A stretch of DNA of 36,400 bases from Gammaproteobacteria bacterium (GCA_029863305.1 JAOTVR010000031.1:1-36400); one strand, 5' to 3'. Shown: positions 8,939 to 17,786, numbered from the stretch's first letter. Notes: generated by a model from the sequence alone, not told the origin. Made by a program: numbers and translations.

Positions 8939-9124
8939 ATGAAAAGAATACTATTTTGCTTGCTGGCGCTCGGATTCGCGGCTGGCTGCACACCAACGGT
9001 ACAGGTTGCCGCGCCGAAGGAACCCATCGAAATCAATCTGAACGTCAAGATCGAGCACGAGATCCGAATACAGGTCGACAAGGAACTGCAAGGCCTGTTC
9101 GACGAAGACAGCGAATTATTCTGA
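8939..9124 (+). CDS. ynbE: YnbE family outer-membrane lipoprotein
   Basis: This is a 61-residue lipoprotein. The signal sequence MKRILFCLLALGFAAGC ends in the lipobox FAAGC, with Cys at residue 17. The short mature part contains PIEINLNVKIEHEIRIQVD, a single amphipathic strand region typical of YnbE. In E. coli, YnbE is proposed to stack strands with the C terminus of YdbH and so complete the bridge to the outer membrane. It starts 4 bp after the ydbH stop, and ydbL begins 10 bp after its own stop. The small size and the family-specific strand make the call firm. Confidence 0.9.
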   Translation: MKRILFCLLALGFAAGCTPTVQVAAPKEPIEINLNVKIEHEIRIQVDKELQGLFDEDSELF

Positions 9125-9134
9125 GGTTACTGTC

Positions 9135-9458
9135 ATGAAAAATGTCCTTACAGCAATCCTCCTGATTCTGTCGATGCAGACAGCGTGGGCAATCGACTTG
9201 CAGGATGCCAAGTCCCAGGGCCTCGTCGGTGAGGCCAACACCGGCTATCTGGCTGCTGTGCAGCAACCCGTAAGCGCCGAGGTAAAGGCGCTGATCGCAG
9301 ATGTAAATGCCAAGCGCAAAGCAGAGTTCGAGCGCACGGCCGAAAAAACGAATATTTCGACGCGCCAGGTCAGCAATCGTTTCTACGAGTTGGCCGTTGA
9401 GAAGACCAAATCCGGTCATTACTACCAGGACACGAGTGGCAACTGGAAGAAGAAGTAG
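9135..9458 (+). CDS. ydbL: YdbL family periplasmic protein (DUF1318)
   Basis: This is a 107-residue protein with a cleavable signal peptide (about residues 1-19, ending TAWA) and then a helical domain with LQDAKSQGLVGEANTGYLA, the start typical of YdbL/DUF1318. It carries an R-x-x-x-E-type helix (KRKAEFERTAEKTN) and ends with GHYYQDTSGNWKKK. A GAGG ribosome-binding site lies 8 bp upstream. In E. coli, YdbL is a periplasmic partner thought to keep YnbE from forming unwanted multimers, which fits its place as last gene of the operon. It converges on the cupin gene with only 9 bp between the stops. Confidence 0.9.
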   Translation: MKNVLTAILLILSMQTAWAIDLQDAKSQGLVGEANTGYLAAVQQPVSAEVKALIADVNAKRKAEFERTAEKTNISTRQVSNRFYELAVEKTKSGHYYQDTSGNWKKK

Positions 9459-9467
9459 CTTGCGCCG

Positions 9468-10127
9468 CTACGGAAGGTGCCCGACCTTGACGTAAATCAG
9501 GGCGCCCTCGTCGCGCGTGTAGGGTGAATGCTTGCTCTGATGCGGACTGCGAATCCAGCTTCCGGCCGGATAGGCACCATGCTCATCGTAAAATGTGCCT
9601 GAGAGAACCAGGATCTCTTCGCCACCCCAATGGGTATGCGGCTGAAACTCGGTGTCAGGTGCCCACTTCACGAGTGCGACGTGTTCGCCTTTGTGCTCAT
9701 GCAGACTCATCACCTCGAGTCCGGGTACCAGTCCGGGTGACCAGTCCGTGCTGGCCGTATCGACAATCACCTGCGACTGATCCTCTCTGTCAAATTGATG
9801 CAGCTTGACGAAAATGATGCAGCCCGGTTCGCCGACTCTCGGCGAGTGCGCAGTACCGATCGGGTTGCGCACGTAAGTCCCGACTGGATACCTGCGGTGT
9901 TCATCACCGAATTCGCCCTCGAGCACGAAGAACTCTTCACCACCACCATGCACATGGCGTGAAAATGTACTGTTGGGCGCATAGCGAACCAGCGACGTTG
10001 CGCGCGCCACCTCATCACCAACCCGATCGAGCATCATGCGCTCGACGCCGGGCATCGGTGAGTCGACCCACCGGTAGTCTTCCGGCCGAACGACGACTCG
10101 TTCCGAAAATTCCGCGTTCAGGCGCAC
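9468..10127 (-). CDS. Tandem ChrR-type cupin protein
   Basis: This is a 219-residue protein made of two cupin domains. The first carries SRHVHGGGEEFFVLEG and then GTAHSP; the second carries QPHTHWGGEEILVLSG and then SKHSPY. Both keep the HxH, Glu and distal His of the cupin metal site, so both probably bind a metal ion. The sequence style is that of the ChrR C-terminal cupin (anti-sigma factor for singlet-oxygen response), but the zinc-binding anti-sigma domain is missing, so it is not itself a ChrR. The start overlaps the end of the upstream monooxygenase gene by 10 bp, so the two are co-translated. It may act on or sense a product of that enzyme; this is inference. Confidence 0.85.
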   Translation of the reverse strand: MRLNAEFSERVVVRPEDYRWVDSPMPGVERMMLDRVGDEVARATSLVRYAPNSTFSRHVHGGGEEFFVLEGEFGDEHRRYPVGTYVRNPIGTAHSPRVGEPGCIIFVKLHQFDREDQSQVIVDTASTDWSPGLVPGLEVMSLHEHKGEHVALVKWAPDTEFQPHTHWGGEEILVLSGTFYDEHGAYPAGSWIRSPHQSKHSPYTRDEGALIYVKVGHLP

Positions 10128-11605
10128 TCCTTGCTCCTGACAGGATTGCTGAATGTCAGCACGCCGTCTTCTATCTCACCGTTGCGGAACATCTTCTTGT
10201 CGCAACGGTAGTCTTGCGGGTTGATCCAGGGTTCATGGTCGCCCTGCTTCGGCAATCGTTCCATGACGCGCTGTATGTAACCTGACGAAAACCCGATGAT
10301 CCAGGGCCGTTCCGGCATATGCCGCTCTCCGTCACGCAGCCGTGGCGTGCACTGACGATAGCCATGCTCTTGCATGTAACGGATCACGCGGCACGCATAC
10401 TCGGCCGTCAGATCGGCGCGCAGCGTCCAGGACGCGTTGATGTAACCAAAAGTCGAAATCAGGTTCGGCACGTCCGAATTCATGATTCCCTTGTAAGTGA
10501 AGGTGTCCGCAATTTCGACGGGGTTCCCATCGACAACGAACTGCACGTCGCCGAGCACCAGCAGGTCGAGGCCTGTCGCCGTTACGATGATGTCAGCCTC
10601 GAGTTCTTCACCGGACCTCAACAGGATGCCTTTCTCGGTAAAGGTGTCTATTTGATCAGTAACGACGGAAGCCTTGCCGGAACGGATGGCATGAAACAAG
10701 TCACTGTTCGGCACCAGGCACAGGCGTTGATCCCAGGGGTTGTAACCGGGCGTAAAGTGCGTCTCCACGTCGTACTCTTTGCCCAGTTCCTTGCGCACCC
10801 ATTTGAGCAACTTGCGCCTGACCTTGTCCGGCCGGATTCTGCTTTGGCGATAGATCCATTGCTGGATTGTTATGTTCTTCCAGCGCGTGATTGCGTAGGC
10901 CGTTTTCGGCGGCAAGACCTTACGCAACGCATTGGCGATCCAATCCCGATCCGGCTGCGAGACCACGTAGGTCGGCGAGCGCTGCAGCATGACGACATGG
11001 CCGGCCTGCCTGGCCATCTCGGGGATCAACGTCACAGCGGTCGCACCCGAGCCGATGACAACAACTTTCTTGCCGTTGTAATCGAGAACCTCTGGCCAGA
11101 GCTGCGGATGCACAATATCGCCGGCAAAAAGTTCGCGCCCTTTGAATTCGGGCAGATAGCCATGCTCGTAGCGGTAATAACCCGCACACATCAGCATGAA
11201 GTTACAGCGAAGTAACAAGGTGTCACCTGTGTCGGCACGCCGTATTTCGACGTCCCAGACCGCGTCGTCGCTCGACCACGTCGCCCTGATGACACGGTGC
11301 TGATAGCGAATTTGCCCGGCGACGCCGTGCTCGAATGCCGTTTCCCGCACGTATTTGAGGATTGACGGCCCGTCCGCGATAGCTTTCGAATCCAGCCACG
11401 GCTTGAAGCTGTAACCCAGCGTATGCATGTCGCTGTCCGAGCGAATGCCCGGATAGCGAAACAGATCCCAGGTGCCGCCCATCGACTCGCGCCCTTCGAG
11501 AATGACATAGCTTTTGCCGGGACACTGATCCTTCAGGTGACAGGCAGCCCCGACGCCCGAAAGTCCGGCGCCGACGATAACGACATCAAAATATTCCGGG
11601 GTCAC
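10118..11605 (-). CDS. FAD/NADPH-dependent Baeyer-Villiger-type monooxygenase (EthA-like)
   Basis: This is a 495-residue flavoprotein. The N-terminal FAD-binding Rossmann motif is VVIVGAGLSGVGAAC. GGTWDLFRYPGIRSDSD is typical of the EthA/flavin-containing monooxygenase group. The Baeyer-Villiger fingerprint FxGxxxHxxxWP is present as FAGDIVHPQLWP, followed by the second nucleotide motif VVVIGSGATAVTL for NADPH. A typical reaction is oxidation of ketones to esters, or of sulfides; the substrate is not predictable. No membrane segment is seen. The gene is divergent from the ABC transporter (63 bp apart) and overlaps the double-cupin gene, suggesting a small operon. Confidence 0.88.
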   Translation of the reverse strand: MTPEYFDVVIVGAGLSGVGAACHLKDQCPGKSYVILEGRESMGGTWDLFRYPGIRSDSDMHTLGYSFKPWLDSKAIADGPSILKYVRETAFEHGVAGQIRYQHRVIRATWSSDDAVWDVEIRRADTGDTLLLRCNFMLMCAGYYRYEHGYLPEFKGRELFAGDIVHPQLWPEVLDYNGKKVVVIGSGATAVTLIPEMARQAGHVVMLQRSPTYVVSQPDRDWIANALRKVLPPKTAYAITRWKNITIQQWIYRQSRIRPDKVRRKLLKWVRKELGKEYDVETHFTPGYNPWDQRLCLVPNSDLFHAIRSGKASVVTDQIDTFTEKGILLRSGEELEADIIVTATGLDLLVLGDVQFVVDGNPVEIADTFTYKGIMNSDVPNLISTFGYINASWTLRADLTAEYACRVIRYMQEHGYRQCTPRLRDGERHMPERPWIIGFSSGYIQRVMERLPKQGDHEPWINPQDYRCDKKMFRNGEIEDGVLTFSNPVRSKECA

Positions 11606-11668
11606 AGTTCGCTTCGTTCGGGCATGCTGGCATTATCGGCAACTTACACGTTTCCTGTCTGATTATGA

Positions 11669-13492
11669 ATGACTGAATCCACTGCCCCGGATGTCGGACT
11701 CCTCAAGCGCGCGCTCGGTGTCTTCGCCTATAGTCGACGCGCCCTCGAACTGGTCTGGACAACCAGCCGCTCACTGACGCTGACACTCGCCGTATTAACT
11801 GTCCTGGCCGGCGTGCTGCCGGCAGCGATAGCCTACGTCGGTAAACTGATTGTCGATGCCGTCGTCGCCGCGATGAACACAAGTGACCCTGACACGCGCG
11901 GCGTCCTGATGCTGATCTTGTTCGAGGCCGGCATCGTGATTGCCGTTGCCGCATGCCAGCGTGGTATTTCGGCGAGCCAGTCATTATTGCGCGCGCTTCT
12001 CGGCCAGCGTGTCAACGTCATGATCCTCGAGAAGGCGCTGACATTGCAGTTGACCCACTTCGAGGATTCCGAGTTCTACGACAAGCTGACGCAGGCCCGG
12101 CGTGAGGCCTCGAGCCGACCGCTGAGTCTTGTCAACCGAACCTTCGGGCTCGCGCAAAATCTGCTGTCTTTGACCAGCTATGCCGTCTTGCTGGTGGCGT
12201 TCTCACCGTGGGCCGTCCTGATCCTCGTCATCGCAGGGCTGCCGTCATTCTTCGCCGAGGCGAAGTTTTCCGGCGACCGCTTCCGGCTGTTCCGCTGGCG
12301 ATCCCCGGATACGCGTATGCAGATGTACCTCGAGTCAGTCATCGCACGCGAAGACGGGGTCAAGGAAGTCAAACTGTTTCAGCTCGGTCCGCGGCTGTTA
12401 CAGCGCTACCAGGACATCTTCCGCAAACTCTTCAAGGAAGACCGCAAACTCACGCTGCGTCGCGACGGCTGGGGCTTTGTGCTCGGACTGATTTCGACCG
12501 CCGCGTTTTATGCCGCCTATGCGTGGGTCGTGCTCGCCACGGTGAATGGTCGGATCACCCTGGGTGCGATGACGATGTACCTCGTGTTATTCCGACAGGG
12601 GCAGGCGGCCGTCACCGCAATTCTTTCCGCTATCAGCGGCATGTACGAAGACAACCTGTATATCTCGAACCTGTACGACTATCTGGAACAACCGGTAATC
12701 AGCCGGTCCGGGACGCAGCAGGCAGGCCCAAGCCCCGAGCGCGGCCTCGAGCTCGAAGGCGTTTCCTTCTCTTATCCTGGCTCAGAGGAGAAAGCCCTCG
12801 AGGACGTCTCTCTGCAAATTCGCCCGGGCGAAAGCCTTGCCGTGGTCGGCGAAAACGGCTCGGGCAAGACCACACTGATCAAATTGCTGACGCGACTCTA
12901 CGAGCCGAGCGACGGTCGTATCCTGCTCGACGGACTCGAGCTCTCCGAGTGGGACATCGAGGCACTGCGGCGGCGGGTCGGCGTAATTTTCCAGGACTTT
13001 GGCCGCTATCAATTCACCGTCGGCGAGAATATAGGCGCGGGCGATGTGCGCCACATCGACGATCCGCAGCGCTGGGCCAATGCCGCCAAAAGCGGCATGG
13101 CGGCTGCATTCATCGACGAGTTGCCGGGCCGTTATGACACGCAACTGGGCCGCTGGTTCAAGGATGGCCGCGAGCTATCCGGGGGCCAGTGGCAGAAGAT
13201 CGCGTTGTCGCGGGCGTTCATGCGTACCGATGCCGATATTCTCGTGCTCGACGAGCCGACGGCTTCGATGGACGCGGCATCTGAAGCCGCCGTATTCGAA
13301 CACTTCCGGCAAATGAGTCAGAACAAGATGACGATCCTGATCTCGCATCGCTTCTCAACGGTTCGCGCCGCCGATCAGATCGTCGTGATCCACCACGGTC
13401 GAATTCAGGAACGCGGCAATCATGACAGCCTGATGGCCGATGACGGCCAGTACGCGAAACTTTTCCGGCTGCAGGCTAAGGGTTATCAATAA
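11669..13492 (+). CDS. ABC exporter, fused permease and ATPase
   Basis: This is a 607-residue half-transporter. The first about 330 residues form the type-I exporter membrane domain (hydrophobic segments near 35-60, 80-100, 165-195, 270-310). The ATPase domain follows from about 350, with Walker A GENGSGKTT near 394, Q-loop VGVIFQDF near 440, signature ELSGGQ near 503, Walker B ILVLDEPTASMD near 524 and switch His in LISHRFS near 557. It is most likely a homodimer in the inner membrane. The substrate (lipid, peptide or small molecule) cannot be read from sequence. It stands alone, divergent from the monooxygenase, and its stop is 8 bp from the convergent DUF5666 gene. Confidence 0.88.
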   Translation: MTESTAPDVGLLKRALGVFAYSRRALELVWTTSRSLTLTLAVLTVLAGVLPAAIAYVGKLIVDAVVAAMNTSDPDTRGVLMLILFEAGIVIAVAACQRGISASQSLLRALLGQRVNVMILEKALTLQLTHFEDSEFYDKLTQARREASSRPLSLVNRTFGLAQNLLSLTSYAVLLVAFSPWAVLILVIAGLPSFFAEAKFSGDRFRLFRWRSPDTRMQMYLESVIAREDGVKEVKLFQLGPRLLQRYQDIFRKLFKEDRKLTLRRDGWGFVLGLISTAAFYAAYAWVVLATVNGRITLGAMTMYLVLFRQGQAAVTAILSAISGMYEDNLYISNLYDYLEQPVISRSGTQQAGPSPERGLELEGVSFSYPGSEEKALEDVSLQIRPGESLAVVGENGSGKTTLIKLLTRLYEPSDGRILLDGLELSEWDIEALRRRVGVIFQDFGRYQFTVGENIGAGDVRHIDDPQRWANAAKSGMAAAFIDELPGRYDTQLGRWFKDGRELSGGQWQKIALSRAFMRTDADILVLDEPTASMDAASEAAVFEHFRQMSQNKMTILISHRFSTVRAADQIVVIHHGRIQERGNHDSLMADDGQYAKLFRLQAKGYQ

Positions 13493-13500
13493 GTCTTTGC

Positions 13501-14919
13501 CTAATTTTCGAATTCGACCTCCGCCGCTGTTATTACGGCTCCGTTCAAGGTACCGCTCGCTTCGACCAACCGCCCGCCTGCACCGGCCTGCAAGAAAAAC
13601 TCACCCGCATCGAGCGGTGAGCCGTCCAGTTCACTAAACACCGTTGCCGGACTCGTGTTGATCGTCACGCCCAGTATTGTGAAATCCGGATCGCTGACAT
13701 CTTCAGCGAACCCTCGCAACGCGACCGTGCCGTCGAAGTCCTCGCGCTCCAGTCTCGTCGCGACGATGCCACTGGCGTCCTCGTAGCCTCGTACCTCGAC
13801 GTAGTTACCGACCACGACGTTTGACAAATTGAACGGTTCGAGATCTGCCGCGCTCTTGTCCTCGTATCGCGTGGACGCGTTGACCCTGATGACGATGCCG
13901 AGCACCGTCAGCCGGTCTGCCTGGACGTCTTCGACCAGTGAGTCAATCCGGACAAACCCAGAGGCCTTGATCTCGACGTTGCTGGCGACGAGTGCGCTGG
14001 CGGCATTAATATCACCTTCGACTTCAACCTTGCGATTCAGTGCAAGATCGGCGCTGGTGCCGTTTTCGAACGTAGTCTGCGCATTGGCGATGACCGGCAC
14101 GCCTTCGACATCGAAATCAGTCGCCGAGGCAAATCGGGTGATGAAACCTTCGAGCTCGGCCTGGTCCCCATCTTCGCCAAAGTCTCCGCCTTTGAACTCC
14201 ACGCGTGTCGCAAGCAGTTCGCCTGCTGCGCCGAGCGCGGTGCCTTTCGCTTCGACCCGTTGACCGACTTCCGGCGACCCATTCGGAAATCCCTGCGGCA
14301 TTGCGAGGCTGAAATCGACAACGAATCCATTGATTTCCAAAATGGTTCCAGCCACGTTGCCAACGACCCCTGTAAGCTCGAACTCACCGCCAGCGGGTTT
14401 GAGTTCGATGCGAGTGGCGCTGATGCTGCCATCGGCGAGGAAGAAGCCGCTGACTTCGACGACGTCGTTGATATCCAGGCTGTCCAGTGACGCCGGACTG
14501 ATACTGTCGTCGAACGATGTATCCGCATCGATGCGAACTGTCTGGCCAAGAACAACCATCGTCTGTGCAATCGTGTCGATCGCCGAGATCGGACCTTCCA
14601 CCGCGTCGTCAAAGGTAACGCTCGATGCGGTCGGAGATGTGCCGTCAGCGTTGACCGTGCCTTGCAGGACGATGACGTCACCGACCGACAAATCGGCCTG
14701 GGTTCCAGGCGAACCGTCGATCGTAAAAGCCGCCGAACTCGTGTCGTAGGCAACTCCGTTGACGATGACGCTGCCGAAACCGCTTATGCTGCCCTTCGAC
14801 ACGACGGCCGATGGTAAGGGTGTACCACGAGCGTCGATTCCGGCAACCTGTTCGCCGCCACCGCCGCAAGCCGTAACCAGGAGCGCGCCGCCCAATGCAA
14901 TAATAGGATGGGGTTTCAT
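13501..14919 (-). CDS. DUF5666 repeat lipoprotein A
   Basis: This is a 472-residue lipoprotein. The signal peptide ends in the lipobox LLVTAC followed by GGGG. The mature protein repeats a module of about 70 residues beginning GxISGFGSVIVNGVAYDT and ELEGFITRF-like strands, with VGDVIVLQG, VDDVVEVSG and VEVEGDIN-type turns: the DUF5666 family, which looks like tandem OB-like beta barrels. The ATG at 14919 is preferred because AGAGGA sits 6 bp before it; the ATG at 14925 would touch that site and overlap the upstream stop as ATGA. It follows the DUF6502 gene directly, so the two form an operon. The function of DUF5666 is unknown. Confidence 0.82.
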   Translation of the reverse strand: MKPHPIIALGGALLVTACGGGGEQVAGIDARGTPLPSAVVSKGSISGFGSVIVNGVAYDTSSAAFTIDGSPGTQADLSVGDVIVLQGTVNADGTSPTASSVTFDDAVEGPISAIDTIAQTMVVLGQTVRIDADTSFDDSISPASLDSLDINDVVEVSGFFLADGSISATRIELKPAGGEFELTGVVGNVAGTILEINGFVVDFSLAMPQGFPNGSPEVGQRVEAKGTALGAAGELLATRVEFKGGDFGEDGDQAELEGFITRFASATDFDVEGVPVIANAQTTFENGTSADLALNRKVEVEGDINAASALVASNVEIKASGFVRIDSLVEDVQADRLTVLGIVIRVNASTRYEDKSAADLEPFNLSNVVVGNYVEVRGYEDASGIVATRLEREDFDGTVALRGFAEDVSDPDFTILGVTINTSPATVFSELDGSPLDAGEFFLQAGAGGRLVEASGTLNGAVITAAEVEFEN

Positions 14920-14921
14920 TG

Positions 14922-15734
14922 TCATTCCTCTCGTTTGCGGCCTTCGATCCAGTAGGCACCCAACCCGAGTCGGATACTTTTCTCGTCGTTACCGTCTTCA
15001 ATTTCGTGTTCGCTCAACCAGGCATCAACTTCTTCCAGAAATGCCTGACCCTTCTTTTCCATAAACTCGCGGAACTCCGGCACCGCGTCTGCCGGCATCC
15101 TGGTGTTCGTGGCGCGCCGTTCGAATCGACCCGGATCTTCTTCCGATCGATGCAGGTTGTAGGCCACCGTGTAACCCATATCTTCGAGCACGCTGCCCGA
15201 ACTCAACATGCGTTCGGGATCCATCATTGTCGGCATGTAGTAGCGCGTCCTGACCGCCAGCAATCCGTCGTCGGTTTCTACTACCGCGCCGACGTGTTTA
15301 AGTTCCTTGAGCATCGTCGTTGCTGCGACATCACCGCTGTATTTCGCGCACAGCGATGCGAATGAACGGCTTGCGCCATCAGCCGGCAGCGGTACCGGCC
15401 TGGCATCGGCGCCCAGAAACTCCTCATCCTGATACCAGCCACTCAGCACCCGCGTCGCGTAATTCATGCGATTGAACGTTTCCGGGTCATCTGCCTGTAA
15501 CAGCTTGCGCAGTCGGCGTACCTCGCGGCGAGTGAGGCCGGTAAGGATTGCGACGCGTGATATGTTCGTTGGCCGGCCGCGAATACCGAAGTCCTCGGTT
15601 GCGACCTCAACGTACGTCGCCTTGCAAACCTCGGCCAGTTCCTGCCAGTTAATACCCGCGCGCAACATGATGCGCGCGACGGGGCGGAACAGGAGCCGCA
15701 GGGCGGCCGTTGCAGATCCTTTGCTGTCACTCAT
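14922..15734 (-). CDS. DUF6502 family protein, possible DNA-binding regulator
   Basis: This is a 270-residue soluble protein. The N-terminal half, with LRLLFRPVARIMLRAGINW, WQELAEVCKATYVEVA and ISRVAILTGLTRREVRRLR, is typical of DUF6502 and contains what looks like a helix-turn-helix (residues about 58-80). The C-terminal half is charged and helical and has no motif I know. No signal or membrane segment is present. It lies between two DUF5666 lipoprotein genes and is directly joined to one of them. A regulator of those lipoproteins is a reasonable guess, but the family has no proven role that I know of. Confidence 0.8.
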   Translation of the reverse strand: MSDSKGSATAALRLLFRPVARIMLRAGINWQELAEVCKATYVEVATEDFGIRGRPTNISRVAILTGLTRREVRRLRKLLQADDPETFNRMNYATRVLSGWYQDEEFLGADARPVPLPADGASRSFASLCAKYSGDVAATTMLKELKHVGAVVETDDGLLAVRTRYYMPTMMDPERMLSSGSVLEDMGYTVAYNLHRSEEDPGRFERRATNTRMPADAVPEFREFMEKKGQAFLEEVDAWLSEHEIEDGNDEKSIRLGLGAYWIEGRKREE

Positions 15735-15786
15735 GGGTGAGACTCAATATCTCAATTACGTTCAGCAGTCTAGCATCCCATCGGGT

Positions 15787-15819
15787 AAAAGAGCCGGGCT
15801 CGCCAATGGCGAGCCCGGC
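15787..15819 (-). terminator. Rho-independent terminator of DUF5666 gene B
   Basis: A perfect 12-bp stem (GCCGGGCTCGCC at 15793-15804 and its complement at 15808-15819) closes a 3-base loop. Read on the minus strand it is followed by TCTTTT. It lies 44 bp past the stop of the 532-residue DUF5666 gene and before the DUF6502 gene, so it separates the two minus-strand units. Confidence 0.85.
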
Positions 15820-15862
15820 CAGGATTCGTCGCGTGGACGAATCGGCCCAAGCTGGTCGATGC

Positions 15863-17461
15863 CTAGCTGGCATCCGCCGGCTCAAACTCGACCTCTCGCG
15901 CATCGAGTGTGCCCGTCATGCAGTACTCATTCCCTTCGAAGCTCTCCGCTGCCACGACGTCGCCCGTCTGCAGACGATCGAAGAACTCCGCTTTGCCGAT
16001 GCCCAGATCGTTTGCATCCTGGAAGTTGTTCTCGGTAACGCGGCCGGTCAGTACCGTTATCCCCTGGATGACGAAACTGAAGCTGCTCGCATCGCCGTCA
16101 ATCGAGTCGACTGTTCCACGCAGCTCACATTCGAAATCGTCATTGTCAGCCGCGATTTCGTCGCGCTCGATACGTGTCCAGCTTACGCCGCTGGCGGAAA
16201 GATCGTTCCCGCGGGCTTCGATACGATCACCCATCTGTAATCGATTGATGAACTGTTCCGGTGTCAGATGGTCGCCATCGTCGCTCGTCTTGTCCTCAAC
16301 GCCGCTGCCACCGGCCGGGCTGATAGTAAGACCAAGGCGTGTCGTAAAGCTGATCCCGCCTACGTTGACACTGCTGACCAGGTCCTCGGTGCGTACGTTG
16401 TCCTCGAGGTCCTGCTCGGCCTCACGCATTACGAGTACGCCGTCGCCGTTGAAGCTACCCTTGATTTCCACGCGCATGCCAACCAAAGCCGTGAGGGGCG
16501 ATGCGTTGCTGACCGGCACGGTAATTCCATTGATGGTGAATGTATTCGGCGTCGCGTCAGTGTTCACTGATTGAAGAACACCTTCGATTTCGAATTCGCC
16601 GTTGCGATCATCGTCATCGAGAGAATCCTCAGCCTGAATACGCACGGTCATGTAGCTGCCGCCCACAATGTCCGCCTTGATTTCTACGAACATGCCGATC
16701 AACTCAGAGCCCAGTGCCAGGCCGTCTTCGAAGATCGTGCCGGGTGTCAGCGCAAACGTCACGCCACTAACTACCAGTGACGATTCGTCGTCCGCGATGC
16801 TTTCCACGAAGCCCTTGAGTTCGAGTTCGTCGCCGTCCACGTCTGGCCGACCAACGTCCGGATTGCCGCCGAGACCATCGAGTTCCCTGTCGACACGGGT
16901 CGCCAGAAAGCCCCCCTCAGTCGGAAAGCCATTCACCTCGACGACCATTCCTACCTGGAGATCGCGGAAGTCGATGCCAGCCACGCCGTCATTGTTGCCA
17001 ATGTCATCGTCGAACACAGTGCCGCCATCAACCGTGACGATCTGGCTCATTACTGAAAAGGTGCCGATCGTCAGGTCGTTCGCATTCGGCGTGATGCTCT
17101 CGATGGGTCCTTTCAGATCCTCGTCGACCTCGATGCTGCGCGCGGTGCGCACACCATTGTTATCGACGGCAGACATGCGCACGACCATGCCGAGGCGCAA
17201 CTGACTGTCATCGCCCATCCTCTCGGCCTCATCCTCGATCGAAACTCGGGTATCCGACGCCACTTCGTACTTCGTACCATTGACCCAAACGCTGCCAAAG
17301 CCGGTGATTGAACCAACGACGGTCACGTCTACAGGCACGGCCCCTGTCGGGCCGCCCCCACCGGTCGAACCATTGGATGAGGAACCGCCACCGCCGCAGG
17401 CCGCCAGGCCGAGCAATGCAGCCAGGCCCATTATTGCTCTGATTTGTTTCGCTAAATTCAT
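15863..17461 (-). CDS. DUF5666 repeat lipoprotein B
   Basis: This is a 532-residue lipoprotein. The signal peptide ends in LLGLAAC (lipobox LAAC), followed by a low-complexity Gly/Ser linker. The first module reads GSITGFGSVWVNGTKYEV, almost the same phrase as in lipoprotein A, so the two are paralogues. Further modules have ELKGFVESI, VEIKADIVGGS, FEIEGVLQSV and ELRGTVDSIDG. The protein is very acidic (many Asp). AGAGGG lies 7 bp before the ATG. It is a single-gene unit ended by the hairpin at 15787-15819. Location is probably outer membrane or surface; role unknown. Confidence 0.82.
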   Translation of the reverse strand: MNLAKQIRAIMGLAALLGLAACGGGGSSSNGSTGGGGPTGAVPVDVTVVGSITGFGSVWVNGTKYEVASDTRVSIEDEAERMGDDSQLRLGMVVRMSAVDNNGVRTARSIEVDEDLKGPIESITPNANDLTIGTFSVMSQIVTVDGGTVFDDDIGNNDGVAGIDFRDLQVGMVVEVNGFPTEGGFLATRVDRELDGLGGNPDVGRPDVDGDELELKGFVESIADDESSLVVSGVTFALTPGTIFEDGLALGSELIGMFVEIKADIVGGSYMTVRIQAEDSLDDDDRNGEFEIEGVLQSVNTDATPNTFTINGITVPVSNASPLTALVGMRVEIKGSFNGDGVLVMREAEQDLEDNVRTEDLVSSVNVGGISFTTRLGLTISPAGGSGVEDKTSDDGDHLTPEQFINRLQMGDRIEARGNDLSASGVSWTRIERDEIAADNDDFECELRGTVDSIDGDASSFSFVIQGITVLTGRVTENNFQDANDLGIGKAEFFDRLQTGDVVAAESFEGNEYCMTGTLDAREVEFEPADAS

Positions 17462-17786
17462 CGTTCTGCCCTCTAACTGTTGAAATTCAGTGAGCCGCCT
17501 TTGGCGGACTGTTCAGACGGTGCTCAAGTGCCCAAGCGACCATCTGGGTAGGACCGTACTAGAAAACCATATTTGAGTCAAATAATCTCAATAATGGATT
17601 ACTGGATTATGTAAGATTAATTCTGGGTGGCCCCGGCGGGCGCCGCGATCCGCCGGAGACGCGCTCGGTGTGATCCGTACTTTGATTGCCTTTGCGGGCC
17701 GATTTCGCTTTCATACGAGCTTTGTAGCGGGCGTCCGGTTAGGATCTGCGCTGCCCAACGTATCGATCAGACGGAACGGATTCGCG
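17462..17786. promoter_or_regulatory. Divergent intergenic region before kmo with AT-rich promoter zone
   Basis: This stretch of about 325 bp separates the DUF5666 gene (minus) from kmo (plus). The part 17560-17625 is much more AT-rich than the surroundings. It holds a perfect 11-base palindrome TTTGAGTCAAA (17572-17582) and an 8-bp direct repeat TGGATTAC/TGGATTAT. Promoters for both directions are expected here, but I cannot assign -35/-10 boxes with confidence. From 17630 the sequence is GC-rich. An open frame reaches back to 17670, but those codons show no kmo homology. Confidence 0.4.

Noticed and set aside
10319-11215. 298-codon open frame on the plus strand
   Set aside because: It lies fully opposite the monooxygenase, which has clear FAD and Baeyer-Villiger motifs; the product has no domain character.
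12208-13137. 309-codon open frame inside the ABC exporter
   Set aside because: Arg/Pro-rich out-of-frame product; the real frame carries Walker and signature motifs.
17670-17786. Longer N terminus for kmo
   Set aside because: The extra 39 residues come before a normal flavin-motif start and resemble no part of the family.
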